The notes below the pieces were generated by a model. It was given only the letters and a program-made list of their open reading frames with translations, searched no databases and was not told where the DNA came from. Source: Meiothermus sp. (lineage in GTDB: Bacteria > Deinococcota > Deinococci > Deinococcales > Thermaceae). Taken from it: a stretch of 64,000 nt of DNA. Position numbers and translations under genes: made by a program. The stretch spans positions 311,803-375,802 of the forward strand of contig NZ_BPIJ01000002.1 of the NCBI RefSeq assembly GCF_026004055.1, read 5' to 3'. This document shows positions 1-8,225 of the stretch, piece by piece (position 1 is the first letter of the stretch; every line of letters begins with the position of its first letter).

Positions 1-154
1 CTGGCCTCCCCTACGCAGTAGGGGAGGGAAGGGGCGAAGCGGGGTGGGGTGCTTTTTGCATGACCGTACAGGCAAGGCACCGAAGGCCCAGGTTTACGAG
101 ACACGGCGCGTTCTGAAGGCTAAACCCCATACTGCGTATTTTGTTACCAGACCA
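1..154 (+). mobile_element. Family A MITE, right part (copy A1)
   Basis: The sequence from the window edge to base 154 matches the right-hand part of the 338-bp element seen complete at 3671-4008. It ends in the inverted terminus GTTACCAGACCA, followed by CTAA (155-158), which fits the YTAR target-site pattern of the family. The left part lies outside the window. Open frames inside it recur in every copy and are not treated as genes. Confidence 0.85.
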
Positions 155-203
155 CTAAAGAGCTCAGGGGGTGGTTCATGTGGTAATCAAAGCACCAAGC
201 CAT

Positions 204-2069
204 TTACCTTCGGGCAACCCAGGAACGGAAAATGCTGCCCGAATCTTCCCCATAGCCGCTTACCCCAAGGCCCACCCGTCGGATGTATAGGCGGTCGGCA
301 CCGGGGTAGATGTCGCTTAGAGCTCGATAAAGTACCGGCTCGTCGTCGAGATATACCTGAAACCGCCAGCCATCACAAACCACCCGCAAGCGCACCGGTA
401 CGCCGTGGTATAGCAAATCGGGTACACGGCTCAAGACTACATCGCGAGGGTCTTCATAGCCGGCAAAACGCAAGCCAGCAACCACCGAGCTTTCGTTATC
501 GCCCAAGCGCAAACTCACCACCAGGTGGTGTTTGGCGTCTTGCCAAAAACAAACCCCGGCTCGGCTTTGTTGGTTCTGGCCCACACGCTGTCCTGGAGGC
601 AGAATTTCGACCTCTAGATCGGCCAGATCGGCGCTTTCCCAGGGCATGGTATAGAGGGTGCGCTCGAGCCCGGCTGCCTCGATCTGCAAACCCCCCTCCG
701 CCGGTACCAATCGCCCCCGTCCCAGGGTAGGTTCCCAGGAGATCAGCAGGTCTTCGGCGGCATGGTTCAGGTAGGGAGCATACACGGTGGTCTGGCCTCT
801 GGCCTGCCAGGGTTGCCCCAGCTCGAGCTCTGGAGGCAACCGCACTTCCCGGGGGTGCACCTCGAGGTCGGCCGCTTGCCCCACCAAGCCAACCCCCACT
901 TCTTCGGCCAGGCGATGCTCTAGCATAGGTTTCTCGGAAAAGAGGGGCCGGCCATCCAGGGTAATGCCAATGGTTTTCCCATCGTCCAAAATCTGCACCC
1001 AGTGGGGTTGCTGGGCCTCACCGGTGTAGGGTTCTGCTGCCAGCGTGTACTGCTTTTGGCCGTACTGCAAGCGCAGGCGAATTTCCTTCAGGCCTAGTTC
1101 CAGAGCCAGGTAATGCCTTGGGTCGCGGTAGCGCCAAAACAAACCGGAAGGCGCCGTCAGGCACACGTGAAATAGCCCCCCCGGCTCTTCGGGCCGCACC
1201 AGCATACACGGGCCCTCTAGCTGCCACACCCCGCCTAGCGCGGCCTTGCGCCCCAATTGCGGCTGGGCATCGGCAATCAGGGCTGTAGCGTGGGTTTGCC
1301 ATGCGGGAACATCCACCACCCGCACGCCATACACGCGGGTATCGGCCCGGTAGCCCGGCTCTCCCAGGACAGACTGGTGGATCCCGGCAAACAAACCCTG
1401 TGCTGTGGGGCTGTAGGGGTCTATAGCCAGGGGCCGTAGCTTGGGCAGCGCAGGCAAATGACGGCTGCCCTCGAGCGACCCGGCATAAAAAACCACCCCT
1501 TTCTCGCGCAAGACCGAAAGCAAATATATTGGATTGTTCTGAATGCCCAACAGCAGGTGATGCAAACCCCGCACTTTCGCCGCACACAACAGACCGTTTT
1601 CGCGTGGGTGCCCCCGCATTACCAGGGCCTGACCGGACTCGAGGGGGTGGGTCGGTACGGGTTGGTCGAACCAGCCTACCGCCAGGTTTTCTCGGATAGC
1701 TTGGGGCAAGATATGTGCCCTAAAAGGGGTCGGAAGGCCGGCCTCCCCTTGGTTGCGGATAAGACGCTGCGGCAAAGCATCAAAAACCGCCGCAGTTTGT
1801 GAGTTGTTATGGCCGTTGAGCATGAAAACCCCAAAAGCCAGCCCGGCCCTGCGCACAAAAGGGCCATAGGCGATACCCTGACGCCCCCAGCCTGGGGTAT
1901 CCAGCGGGGCAAAGCGCAAGGCCCCCCCCTCCACCGAAATTTTGGCCTCGGCGTCTACCCCCAGGCGTACACTCCCACAATCACTGGCGCTGCCGATCAC
2001 CTCTCCGGGCAACGCTTCTTGCGTAAAGCAATCCCATAGTTCGGCAGGGGCGGTCTTGAGGCGTTTCAT
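204..2069 (-). CDS. Hypothetical protein with concanavalin-like folds
   Basis: This 621-residue protein has no obvious signal peptide or membrane segment. Its second half appears to contain two jelly-roll, concanavalin-like segments, roughly residues 270-400 and 440-620. Both have the pattern of DUF1080/LamG-type domains: a hydrophobic strand, then WRYRDPRHYLALEL or CFWQDAKHHLVVSL, then a predicted binding-face strand and a terminal GVG-rich strand. Such domains usually bind carbohydrate. No catalytic residues were recognised and the N-terminal 250 residues are unassigned. The gene stands alone, with the repeat cluster downstream of its stop. The fold assignment comes from pattern reading only; the function is unknown. 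Confidence 0.7.
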   Translation of the reverse strand: MKRLKTAPAELWDCFTQEALPGEVIGSASDCGSVRLGVDAEAKISVEGGALRFAPLDTPGWGRQGIAYGPFVRRAGLAFGVFMLNGHNNSQTAAVFDALPQRLIRNQGEAGLPTPFRAHILPQAIRENLAVGWFDQPVPTHPLESGQALVMRGHPRENGLLCAAKVRGLHHLLLGIQNNPIYLLSVLREKGVVFYAGSLEGSRHLPALPKLRPLAIDPYSPTAQGLFAGIHQSVLGEPGYRADTRVYGVRVVDVPAWQTHATALIADAQPQLGRKAALGGVWQLEGPCMLVRPEEPGGLFHVCLTAPSGLFWRYRDPRHYLALELGLKEIRLRLQYGQKQYTLAAEPYTGEAQQPHWVQILDDGKTIGITLDGRPLFSEKPMLEHRLAEEVGVGLVGQAADLEVHPREVRLPPELELGQPWQARGQTTVYAPYLNHAAEDLLISWEPTLGRGRLVPAEGGLQIEAAGLERTLYTMPWESADLADLEVEILPPGQRVGQNQQSRAGVCFWQDAKHHLVVSLRLGDNESSVVAGLRFAGYEDPRDVVLSRVPDLLYHGVPVRLRVVCDGWRFQVYLDDEPVLYRALSDIYPGADRLYIRRVGLGVSGYGEDSGSIFRSWVARR

Positions 2070-2357
2070 GGAGCCATCACGTCGCTTTGAGTTACATTAA
2101 GCGGACTTACGTAACCCGCACGTGAAGAAGAAAAAACGCATCCATCGCCAGCCAATTCACCTAGACGTTACCGCGCAAATCCAGGCTAGGAAACCATGAA
2201 ACGATTACATAACATCTGGGCATAACGGACAACCCCCTACCCACCCGTCCTCGGATAACCGCTTGATGGCAAGCAAACCGATAAACTGCCCTGCCACCCT
2301 AACGCAAAACACGCCACCGGATGGCGGGGTGTTGGTGGAGAGGGGAAGCAGAAAGCA

Positions 2358-3272
2358 TCAGCGGCAGGCATCGCTCTCGACCCTGAACCAGCGCTGCCCA
2401 TTGAGAAAAGTCTTATCACCGTCGTATTCGACCCGCAGGCGCTCTACCCCACCCCCATCCACATTAAGCAGCAATACGGCGCTATTTTGGGTGGCCGACT
2501 CGATACGCCAACGACCCAACGCCCGACCATTGCCCCCGCTCGAGGCCGACGCACCGGGCACATTGAGGGTGGTGAGACTTTCGTCGAAGTAGGAAAAGCT
2601 CCCATCGGAACACAGGTGCAGGGTTCGCTGTTCGGAAATACCCCCGCCCCCACCGCCCGAGTTGTAGTTGGAGAAATACTTGAGCATCTTGCCGGCCAGC
2701 AACTGCGTCCACTGTCGCGCTACAGCGGTAGGCGCCGGTGGTGCAGGCTGGGGTCGCGCCGCCACGGGAGCCTGGAACCTGGTGGAGCCTGCAAGCCCTT
2801 CCAGCAGTTGCCCATAGAGGGCTTCGTTCTTTTGGGGGCCGGCATAGAAATAGATCACGTGGTTTCTCGAGCCCAGCAGGGCCAGCGCCCGTCCCACATA
2901 CTGGCTGTTGAGGTAACGTGCCGTCACCCTCGAGCCTTGCGTCCTGACCGGGCCCACCAGTTCCAATACCACCCCTGCCCCCAGGTCTTGCGCTTCGTTC
3001 AAGCCAGCCACCACCTGGGCGGGGGTCTGGTCTTTCATAAAAATCACCAACCCAACCCCCTCCAGGCTGTTAGAACCCAGCACCAGCACGGCCTGTCCTC
3101 CCTCTTCTTTGTAGACACCCAGCCAGCCTTTGGGCAGGGTAAAACTGATGCCGAGCGCCGAGGACTTAACCTGTACGCCGCCTTGATATTGCTGATGGGG
3201 CCTGAGATCGACCTGCGCCAAAGCAATTCCACAGACCATCGAAGCTACCAAAACATATTTGAAATGTTTCAT
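2358..3272 (-). CDS. Secreted hypothetical protein
   Basis: The protein has 304 residues and begins with a clear Sec signal peptide (MKHFKYVLVASMVCGIALAQ), so it should be exported. The start is supported by AGGAGG six bases upstream. The first 140 mature residues contain an FTLPKGWLGVY segment typical of periplasmic stress or lipoprotein-like folds. A Pro/Ala-rich linker near residues 170-185 leads to a C-terminal beta-rich domain with a glycine run (residues about 205-212), a GRWRIES motif and two cysteines. It is probably a small two-domain envelope protein. I do not recognise the family. It is monocistronic. Confidence 0.75.
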   Translation of the reverse strand: MKHFKYVLVASMVCGIALAQVDLRPHQQYQGGVQVKSSALGISFTLPKGWLGVYKEEGGQAVLVLGSNSLEGVGLVIFMKDQTPAQVVAGLNEAQDLGAGVVLELVGPVRTQGSRVTARYLNSQYVGRALALLGSRNHVIYFYAGPQKNEALYGQLLEGLAGSTRFQAPVAARPQPAPPAPTAVARQWTQLLAGKMLKYFSNYNSGGGGGGISEQRTLHLCSDGSFSYFDESLTTLNVPGASASSGGNGRALGRWRIESATQNSAVLLLNVDGGGVERLRVEYDGDKTFLNGQRWFRVESDACR

Positions 3273-3496
3273 TACCGGCCTCCTGTTCCCACAGTATGGG
3301 CGCCTTGCATCTCACCAGCGTCTCAGTACGGGGTTGTGGTCAGATGGCGTGGGCCCAGAAGGCAACCCCTATGCGCTGAATGCACAAACCTGGACTTACG
3401 CAGCCTCAACCCGCCCCGATAGCAGCGGGCCTAGATCCAGGATTAGCTGCCGTGCAATCAGTCTCTGCCGACATTGGTAGAAACTCGAGTTTTGTG

Positions 3497-3622
3497 ATAC
3501 CGGATTCAAAAAGATACTCTTCAAAACCAAAAACCCAGAGGCTATCTTTTTGAATCCTAGAGCACTCCCTTCGGTCGGGTTAGTTCGTCACCATTCGGTG
3601 GCGAACTAACCGAATCTGGTAT
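3497..3622 (+). mobile_element. Family B MITE, short form (copy B1)
   Basis: This 126-bp element is bounded by ATACCGGATTC and GAATCTGGTAT, which are inverted termini with one mismatch. It contains two hairpins. One has arms GGATTCAAAAAGATA and TATCTTTTTGAATCC. The other has arms GTTAGTTCGTCACC and its complement, with one G-U pair. It lacks the roughly 70-bp insert present in copies B2 and B3. It has no coding capacity. Confidence 0.85.
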
Positions 3623-3670
3623 GATACCCGCTGGCACTCTATCAACCTACACTAACCGCCCTGAGACTAG

Positions 3671-4008
3671 TGGTATGGTAACTAAATTTCCGAAGTTTTG
3701 TACCGTACACCGAATACATCGATGTAGAGATTCCATCCCACTTCGGCCCCCGAGATGGCCTAAAAACGCCCTCCCTACCGCGTAGGGAGGGTGAGGGAGG
3801 GTATCAGGCAAGGCCCCCAATCCGCTGCGTGAAGGGCCAGGTCAGCCACCCGACCTGGCCTCCCCTACGCAGTAGGGGAGGGAAGGGGCGAAGCGGGGTG
3901 GGGTGCTTTTTGCATGACCGTACAGGCAAGGCACCGAAGGCCCAGGTTTACGAGACACGGCGCGTTCTGAAGGCTAAACCCCATACTGCGTATTTTGTTA
4001 CCAGTCCA
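3671..4008 (+). mobile_element. Family A MITE, full length (copy A2)
   Basis: This 338-bp element has inverted termini TGGTATGGTAAC and GTTACCAGTCCA and is flanked on both sides by CTAG (3667-3670 and 4009-4012). The duplication fits the 4-bp YTAR target preference known for the IS5 group. It carries no transposase. Internally there are at least three palindromes, including CCCTCCC/GGGAGGG and CCTCCCCTAC/GTAGGGGAGG stems. It is therefore best read as a non-autonomous element mobilised in trans. Confidence 0.9.
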
Positions 4009-4048
4009 CTAGTGGTCTGTTAACAAAGTATGTGACCCCACTGTTTCC

Positions 4049-4224
4049 GTCATTGCGAGCATCCGCAGGATGCAAAGCAATCCAGAGCGGACTCCCACGA
4101 ATACCCAGTACAGTGAACTTTGCTGTGTCGGGTATTTGTGGAAGATGCGACGGAATCTCTGGCCTGGTTAGTCCAGTCAACCTTATCTGGATTGCTTCGT
4201 CGGCGGGGGCCTCCTCGCAATGAC
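4049..4224 (+). repeat. Family D palindromic repeat (copy D1)
   Basis: This 176-bp repeat starts with GTCATTGCGAG and ends with CTCGCAATGAC, so it is an inverted-repeat unit. Inside, GCAATCCAGA and TCTGGATTGC form a second inverted pair. The centre is a hairpin built on CCACGAATACCC. A second copy at 41371-41547 is in the opposite orientation. GTCATTGCGAG...GAAGCAATCC repeats of this type resemble REP-like sequences I recall from many unrelated bacterial genomes; that comparison is from memory. Confidence 0.8.
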
Positions 4225-4282
4225 GAGGGGCTCACATTTGGGTTTGTAAGGGCAAAGTGACGTAAATCAGATTACCAGAGCG

Positions 4283-4507
4283 CTAAGCCTGGATGCGGTT
4301 GACGGGTGGCGGAGGCACCTGCTCGCTTCTGGCGCCTTGCTGGATACCGACCAGAAAGCTCAGCTTCATCAAAGCAATAATCTGTTCGGTCTGGCCGGAC
4401 TTGACCAGCTCATCCACGTATTCGGCCAGACCTGGAGGAAAGGGCATCTGCTGCAAGGTTTCGCGGTTGGCCTCAACCATTTGTTGAATCCACTCGAGCG
4501 GTGTCAT
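4283..4507 (-). CDS. Small hypothetical protein (74 aa)
   Basis: This 74-residue acidic protein is predicted to be mostly helical. It begins MTPLEWIQQMVEANRETLQQ and has a Pro-rich C-terminal tail (PPPPVNRIQA). It has no signal peptide or membrane segment. A TATATT box lies 11 bases before the ATG, suggesting a short leader. Coding is supported by normal codon use and helix-like periodicity rather than by a recognised family. It resembles small conserved Thermaceae proteins of unknown function, but I cannot name one. Confidence 0.6.
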   Translation of the reverse strand: MTPLEWIQQMVEANRETLQQMPFPPGLAEYVDELVKSGQTEQIIALMKLSFLVGIQQGARSEQVPPPPVNRIQA

Positions 4508-4626
4508 ACCTACTTGCTAATATAGCACTCAACTTTTCTTACAATAGGTATTCTGACACTTTCCCAATACAAGCCCTGCCGCCCAATTGATCGCTTCTGT
4601 CGAGGTTCGCGTTATGGGTGCAGCTA

Positions 4627-5031
4627 TTATCTATCGTTCCCCTGGCGCTCGTTGACCGACAGGTCGCTTTGGAGCCAGGCCAGCACAGCCTCGGCGGCCG
4701 TCAGGTTGGTGGCCAGAGGAACGTTGTGAACATCGCAGACCCGCATCAGGGCCTGCACATCGGGTTCGTGCGGCTGCGCCTGCAGGGGGTCGCGCAAAAA
4801 AATGACCGCCAGTACCCTGTCCTCGGCTACCATAGCCCCAATCTGCTGATCGCCTCCCAAGGGCCCCGAGAGCATCCGGGTTACATCCAAACCGGCCTTT
4901 TCTTGCAAAAGTCGCCCGGTTGTGCCGGTAGCAACCAGAGGAAAGCGGGCAAGCAGGTCTTTGTGGTCTTTGGCAAAAGACACCATGTCGGTTTTCTTGC
5001 CGTCGTGGGCAATAAGGGCCAGTGCCTTCAT
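4627..5031 (-). CDS. mgsA: Methylglyoxal synthase
   Basis: MgsA converts dihydroxyacetone phosphate to methylglyoxal plus phosphate in the cytosol, a bypass of lower glycolysis when phosphate is short. The 134-residue protein carries the family motif [12 protein letters not shown] (55-66). Residues matching the catalytic set are His9, Asp61, His88 and Asp91, by alignment to the E. coli enzyme from memory. The length is usual for thermophilic homologues. A TACAAT box at 5039-5044 ends seven bases before the ATG, so transcription probably starts at the start codon. It lies 30 bp downstream of the glycosylase gene and could also be read through from it. Confidence 0.95.
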   Translation of the reverse strand: MKALALIAHDGKKTDMVSFAKDHKDLLARFPLVATGTTGRLLQEKAGLDVTRMLSGPLGGDQQIGAMVAEDRVLAVIFLRDPLQAQPHEPDVQALMRVCDVHNVPLATNLTAAEAVLAWLQSDLSVNERQGNDR

Positions 5032-5038
5032 GGGCCTT

Positions 5039-5044
5039 ATTGTA
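5039..5044 (-). promoter_or_regulatory. Leaderless -10 box of mgsA
   Basis: TACAAT on the minus strand lies exactly seven bases before the mgsA ATG. No Shine-Dalgarno sequence is present. This is the arrangement expected for a leaderless transcript in this phylum. Confidence 0.55.
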
Positions 5045-5061
5045 TGGGCAAGGCTTCAGGA

Positions 5062-5661
5062 CTAAGGCTCCAACACCCGCCACAAATACCAGGCCGCATG
5101 GGAGCGGTAGGGCCGGAAGCGCTCCCCCAGTTCCTCGAGGGCCTGCCGCTCGCTGATGCCGTACAGTTTTTGCGCCCCTTTGCGGATGCCCAGGTCGAGC
5201 ACCGGCCAGACATCGGGGCGGCCTAGGCCAAACATCAAGAACATCTGCACCGTCCAGACCCCAATGCCCTTGACCTGGGTCAGGTGGCGGATTATCTCTT
5301 CGTCGGTTTGGGTTTCGATGCCCAGAAGACCCCCCTCCAGGGCAAAGCGCGATAAGTCCTGCACATACCGGGCTTTGGCATTCGACAGCCCCACAGCCCG
5401 CAAGTCTTCGGTGCGGGCCTGCCAGAGCACCTCGGGCTCGAGCGCAAAGCGGCTCGAGAGGCGCTGCCAGATGGTATCGGCGGCCTTGCCGGAAAGCTGC
5501 TGACCCACAATGGAGCTAAGGAGCACCCCATACGGCGAACGCTCTGGGAAAGGATGGGGTGCAAAAGGCGCAGGGCCATGCTTCGCCGCCAGCTTTTGCA
5601 TGGCCGCATCGGCAAACCTGACCCATAGCTTGGGTGACTTGGAGCGCGGTGCACTGGGCAT
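5062..5661 (-). CDS. DNA-3-methyladenine glycosylase, AlkA type
   Basis: This 199-residue protein belongs to the HhH-GPD superfamily and should excise alkylated purines in base-excision repair. The helix-hairpin-helix is at about residues 126-146 (HLTQVKGIGVWTVQMFLMF). It is followed by PVLDLGIRKG with the expected catalytic Asp156. LLSSIVGQQLSGKAADTI near residues 47-64 is the usual N-terminal family signature. The frame stays open far upstream into moaC, but the start chosen here (MPSAPRSK) begins just after the moaC stop and gives a protein of normal AlkA2-like length. It is 8 bp downstream of moaC and probably co-transcribed. Confidence 0.9.
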   Translation of the reverse strand: MPSAPRSKSPKLWVRFADAAMQKLAAKHGPAPFAPHPFPERSPYGVLLSSIVGQQLSGKAADTIWQRLSSRFALEPEVLWQARTEDLRAVGLSNAKARYVQDLSRFALEGGLLGIETQTDEEIIRHLTQVKGIGVWTVQMFLMFGLGRPDVWPVLDLGIRKGAQKLYGISERQALEELGERFRPYRSHAAWYLWRVLEP

Positions 5662-5669
5662 GACCGATT

Positions 5670-6146
5670 CTACTGCCCCCGTTTCCACTCCCCCGACTTG
5701 CCCCCGACCTTGTGCAAGAGGCGCAGGTCGGTAATTTCCAGGCCCTTGCTGGCCGCCTTGAGCATGTCGTAAACGGTCAGGGCCGCGACCGCGCAGGCCG
5801 TGAGGGCTTCCATCTCGACCCCCGTCTCGGCCTTGGTCTTGACGGTGGCGGTGATGTGGACTCGGGCTTCTTCGGGCAAAAAGCGAAGCTCTACCTCGGC
5901 GCCGGTGATGGGCAGCGGGTGGCACAAAGGAATCAGCTCCCCGGTTTTTTTGGCCGCCATAATGCCTGCAAGCTGGGCCACGCTCAAAGGGTCGCCCTTC
6001 CCCACCCCGCCCTCCCGGAGCGCTTCTACGGCTTCCGGGGTGAGCAGCACGGTGGCCTCGGCGGTGGCGGTACGCAGGGTGGGGGGCTTCTCGCTCACAT
6101 CCACCATGCGCGGCTTGCCATCTTGGAAATGGGTGAGTTTGCTCAT
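5670..6146 (-). CDS. moaC: Cyclic pyranopterin monophosphate synthase
   Basis: MoaC acts with MoaA in the first step of molybdenum cofactor synthesis, giving cyclic pyranopterin monophosphate. The 158-residue length is standard. Diagnostic segments are [17 protein letters not shown] at the N-terminus, [12 protein letters not shown] near residues 68-79, and [21 protein letters not shown] near 110-130, with the final GGKSGEW motif. No other molybdopterin gene is visible nearby, so this is an isolated moa gene placed ahead of a DNA glycosylase. The start ATG abuts a degenerate seven-base repeat array (6148-6188). Confidence 0.96.
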   Translation of the reverse strand: MSKLTHFQDGKPRMVDVSEKPPTLRTATAEATVLLTPEAVEALREGGVGKGDPLSVAQLAGIMAAKKTGELIPLCHPLPITGAEVELRFLPEEARVHITATVKTKAETGVEMEALTACAVAALTVYDMLKAASKGLEITDLRLLHKVGGKSGEWKRGQ

Positions 6147-6147
6147 A

Positions 6148-6188
6148 GCTAAAGCCTAAGGCCAGAAGCCGAAAGCAGAAAGCCTGTT
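6148..6188. repeat. Degenerate heptanucleotide tandem array
   Basis: Reading the plus strand from 6154 in sevens gives GCCTAAG, GCCAGAA, GCCGAAA, GCAGAAA, GCCTGTT. The units differ but keep the seven-base period and a GC start. The array fills the gap between moaC and the ABC permease. Confidence 0.7.
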
Positions 6189-6959
6189 TCAGATGTCCTT
6201 GCGCTCAAAGATGAGCAGGGCCAACAAGGCGAAGCCCGCCGTGTAGATGATGAGCAAAGGCAGACCCAGGCCCACAGCGGCAGGGCGGATGTACAGGTCT
6301 AGGTAGCTGGTCAGCAGGAAGGGTTGGAGGGCCGGAAAGGCAATCAGAAGGCGCATCAGGAGCAGGGTCGAGACCGCCGCCAGGGCCGCCGAGGTGGTGC
6401 TGAGGAAGACCACCGCATAGAGCATGGCCAGGGCCGAGAGCGGCCAGAGCACCACTCCGGCCAGCGCATGGGCCCGCAGCAGCTCCATCAAGGCACCCAG
6501 GGGCGTAAGCTGGCCCACGCCGGCAAAGCTGCCCTCGCCCAGGCCCGTGCCCCCGAAGAAGCTACCCAGGCCAAAGGGCAGGCCGGCCAGCAACGAACCC
6601 ACCAGGCTCACCAGCAGCAAAATGAAGGGGTAGGCCAGCACCACGATGATTTTGGCCCCCAGCAAGCGGCTGCGGGGACTCGGGCGCAACAGCACCGACT
6701 TGAGGGTTCCCATCGAGACTTCCGAGCCCAGGACTTCCGCTGCCGCCATGGCCGTCAGGAAGGGAAACAGGAAGTCCATGCCGGTCAGGAGCGACAGCGC
6801 CGGCACCTGCCAGCCCGAGACCAGCTCGAGGCCATACTGCGCCCTGAGCCCCGGCGCGAAAGCCCACAAAATGGGCAACACCAAAGCCGCCAGCAGCCCA
6901 ATCTGCACCGAGCGCAGCCGCATCAGCTTGCCAAACTCCCAGACTAGTACCCGCAGCAT
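6189..6959 (-). CDS. ABC-2 type transporter permease
   Basis: The 256-residue membrane protein has about six hydrophobic segments and the ABC-2 exporter pattern, including FLTAMAAAEVLGSEVSMGTL and LLRPSPRSRLLGAKI loops. It should form an export complex with the ATPase encoded upstream at 7083-8000. The substrate is not evident. The start at 6959 (MLRVLVWEF) is preferred over one 11 codons upstream because AAGGAG lies six bases before it. An 120-bp gap with a heptamer array separates it from the ATPase gene. Confidence 0.85.
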   Translation of the reverse strand: MLRVLVWEFGKLMRLRSVQIGLLAALVLPILWAFAPGLRAQYGLELVSGWQVPALSLLTGMDFLFPFLTAMAAAEVLGSEVSMGTLKSVLLRPSPRSRLLGAKIIVVLAYPFILLLVSLVGSLLAGLPFGLGSFFGGTGLGEGSFAGVGQLTPLGALMELLRAHALAGVVLWPLSALAMLYAVVFLSTTSAALAAVSTLLLMRLLIAFPALQPFLLTSYLDLYIRPAAVGLGLPLLIIYTAGFALLALLIFERKDI

Positions 6960-7044
6960 GGCGTGCTCCTTCTGGACATGGATAGAAGCCACAGGTTAGC
7001 TCTCGAGGGAGAAAAGGGGGCCGGCAAACCCATCTGTCCCCCCC

Positions 7045-7085
7045 GGAGCCCTGACCCCTGACCCCTGGCCCCTCGTTTCTGGCTA
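7045..7085. repeat. Degenerate heptanucleotide tandem array
   Basis: Sevens from 7051 read CTGACCC, CTGACCC, CTGGCCC, CTCGTTT, CTGGCTA. It lies between the ATPase and permease genes and just overlaps the ATPase stop codon. Confidence 0.65.
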
Positions 7086-8000
7086 CGCATGTTTCACCCT
7101 TTCCCGGTAGTAGTCGTAGAGGTCGAAGTAGTCGGGTTCCAGGAACTGTACCTGATAGTTCTCGCGTACCAGCGCCGCCAACGCCACGTTGGGCGAGCCC
7201 TCGAAGATCACGTTCACGTCGCGCAGGCTCACGTTTTGCACCCCCGGTACGGTCTTGAGGAAAGCCGCGGCTCGAGGCGGGTCGTCTACCCGCAGACGGT
7301 AGGTTTCGCCCCTGGCGCCCAGCTTGACCTCTTCCAAGAGCCGCCCCCCGCCCAGAATGCCCACCTTGTCGGAATAGGCCGAGACCTCGCGCAGGTGGTG
7401 GGTGGACAAGAGCACCGCCACCCCTTTCCAGGCCAGTTCGGACAGAATTTCGTGAACCTTGCTGATGCCCTGCGGGTCGAGACCGCTGGTGGGTTCGTCC
7501 AGGATGAGGATTTGCGGCTCGTGCAGGATGGCCGAGGCCAGCCCCAGGCGCTGGCGCTGACCGAGCGAGTAAGTACGCACCGGCTGGTCGGCCACCGCTA
7601 GCAGCTCGAGCCGCGCCAGTACCTCGCGGATGCGGGCCTCGGCATTGGACATGCCGGTCAGAAAAGCCACCATCTCCAGGTTCTGCCGCCCGGTCATGTG
7701 GGGGTAAAAGGCCGCCGGGGCCTCCACCACCGCTCCCAGCGCCCGCCGGGCCACATAGCCGCCGTTGTAGATGTCCTGCCCGAGCATCCGCACCACCCCC
7801 GAGGTGGGGAAGGCCAGGCCGGTAAGCAGGCGGATCAGGGTGGTTTTGCCGGAGCCGTTGGGTCCGGCCAGGGCATAGACTTCGCCCGGCTGCACCGCAA
7901 AGGTGATGTTCTCCAGCACGGGTTTGCGCCCGTACTTTTTGCCCAGTTGCTGGGCCTCGAGGGCCGCACCGGGGGTGCTGGTTGCCACCGTTTCACTCAT
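7083..8000 (-). CDS. ABC transporter ATP-binding protein
   Basis: The 305-residue ATPase powers the adjacent ABC-2 permease. It shows Walker A GPNGSGKTT, signature YSLGQRQRLGLASAI, Walker B ILILDEPTSGLD and the switch histidine in LSTHHLREV. The C-terminal 80 residues form the small accessory domain common in drug, lantibiotic or sodium exporters (NatA/CcmA-like). A perfect TATAAT ends seven bases before the ATG (8008-8013) and there is no Shine-Dalgarno sequence, so the message is probably leaderless. Function beyond export is not indicated. Confidence 0.92.
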   Translation of the reverse strand: MSETVATSTPGAALEAQQLGKKYGRKPVLENITFAVQPGEVYALAGPNGSGKTTLIRLLTGLAFPTSGVVRMLGQDIYNGGYVARRALGAVVEAPAAFYPHMTGRQNLEMVAFLTGMSNAEARIREVLARLELLAVADQPVRTYSLGQRQRLGLASAILHEPQILILDEPTSGLDPQGISKVHEILSELAWKGVAVLLSTHHLREVSAYSDKVGILGGGRLLEEVKLGARGETYRLRVDDPPRAAAFLKTVPGVQNVSLRDVNVIFEGSPNVALAALVRENYQVQFLEPDYFDLYDYYRERVKHA

Positions 8001-8007
8001 GGGTGTG

Positions 8008-8013
8008 ATTATA
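8008..8013 (-). promoter_or_regulatory. Leaderless consensus -10 (TATAAT) of the ABC ATPase
   Basis: TATAAT is followed by CACACCC and the ATG, a seven-base spacing. No -35 match was found at 16-18 bp upstream. Confidence 0.6.
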
Positions 8014-8082
8014 CGCAGGTAACGCGCCGGGCCTGGTTCACGTCCGGCAGATAGGTGTTGGACGTAACGAGGCAGCTTAATG

Positions 8083-8117
8083 GTCTATAGTCGATGGTCT
8101 ATTGTCTACAGCCGACT
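8083..8117. repeat. Heptanucleotide array, left half of a split array
   Basis: Sevens read GTCTATA, GTCGATG, GTCTATT, GTCTACA, GCCGACT. The series resumes after the inserted elements at 8567-8580 as GTCTGTA, GCCGATA, so the array appears to have been interrupted by the C3 and A3 insertions. Confidence 0.7.
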
Positions 8118-8118
8118 T

Positions 8119-8224
8119 TACAGCGCTCTTCACAGACGTGGCCGCCCATCCCGGCGGCCACTGTTCTGTCCAGGACAAAAAATTCTTAGTCCCCGATGGC
8201 TCGATATTTGTGAAGAGCGCTCTA
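8119..8224 (+). mobile_element. Family C MITE, deleted and uninterrupted (copy C3)
   Basis: The inverted termini are TACAGCGCTCTTCACA and TGTGAAGAGCGCTCTA. The core AGCGCTCTTCACA is perfect for 13 bp. The element is 106 bp, against about 270 bp of C sequence in the other copies, because the centre is deleted between CCGCCC and GGCGGCC. It contains the intact junction ATTCTTAGTCCCC that is occupied by families A and B in copies C1 and C2, so it serves as the empty site. Confidence 0.8.
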
Positions 8225-8225
8225 G

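Noticed and set aside
2310-2340. Terminator after the 2358-3272 gene
   Set aside because: Only a five-pair stem (CGCCA/TGGCG) with a short T-tract is possible, too weak to list.
2487-3422. A 311-codon open frame opposite the secreted protein at 2358-3272
   Set aside because: Shadow frame; the minus-strand product has a signal peptide and a good ribosome-binding site, the plus-strand one has neither.
3829-4023. Recurring 60-80-residue open frames (starting MKGQVSHPTW) in family A copies
   Set aside because: They occur only inside the MITE, run across its palindromes, end differently in each flank and have no ribosome-binding site.
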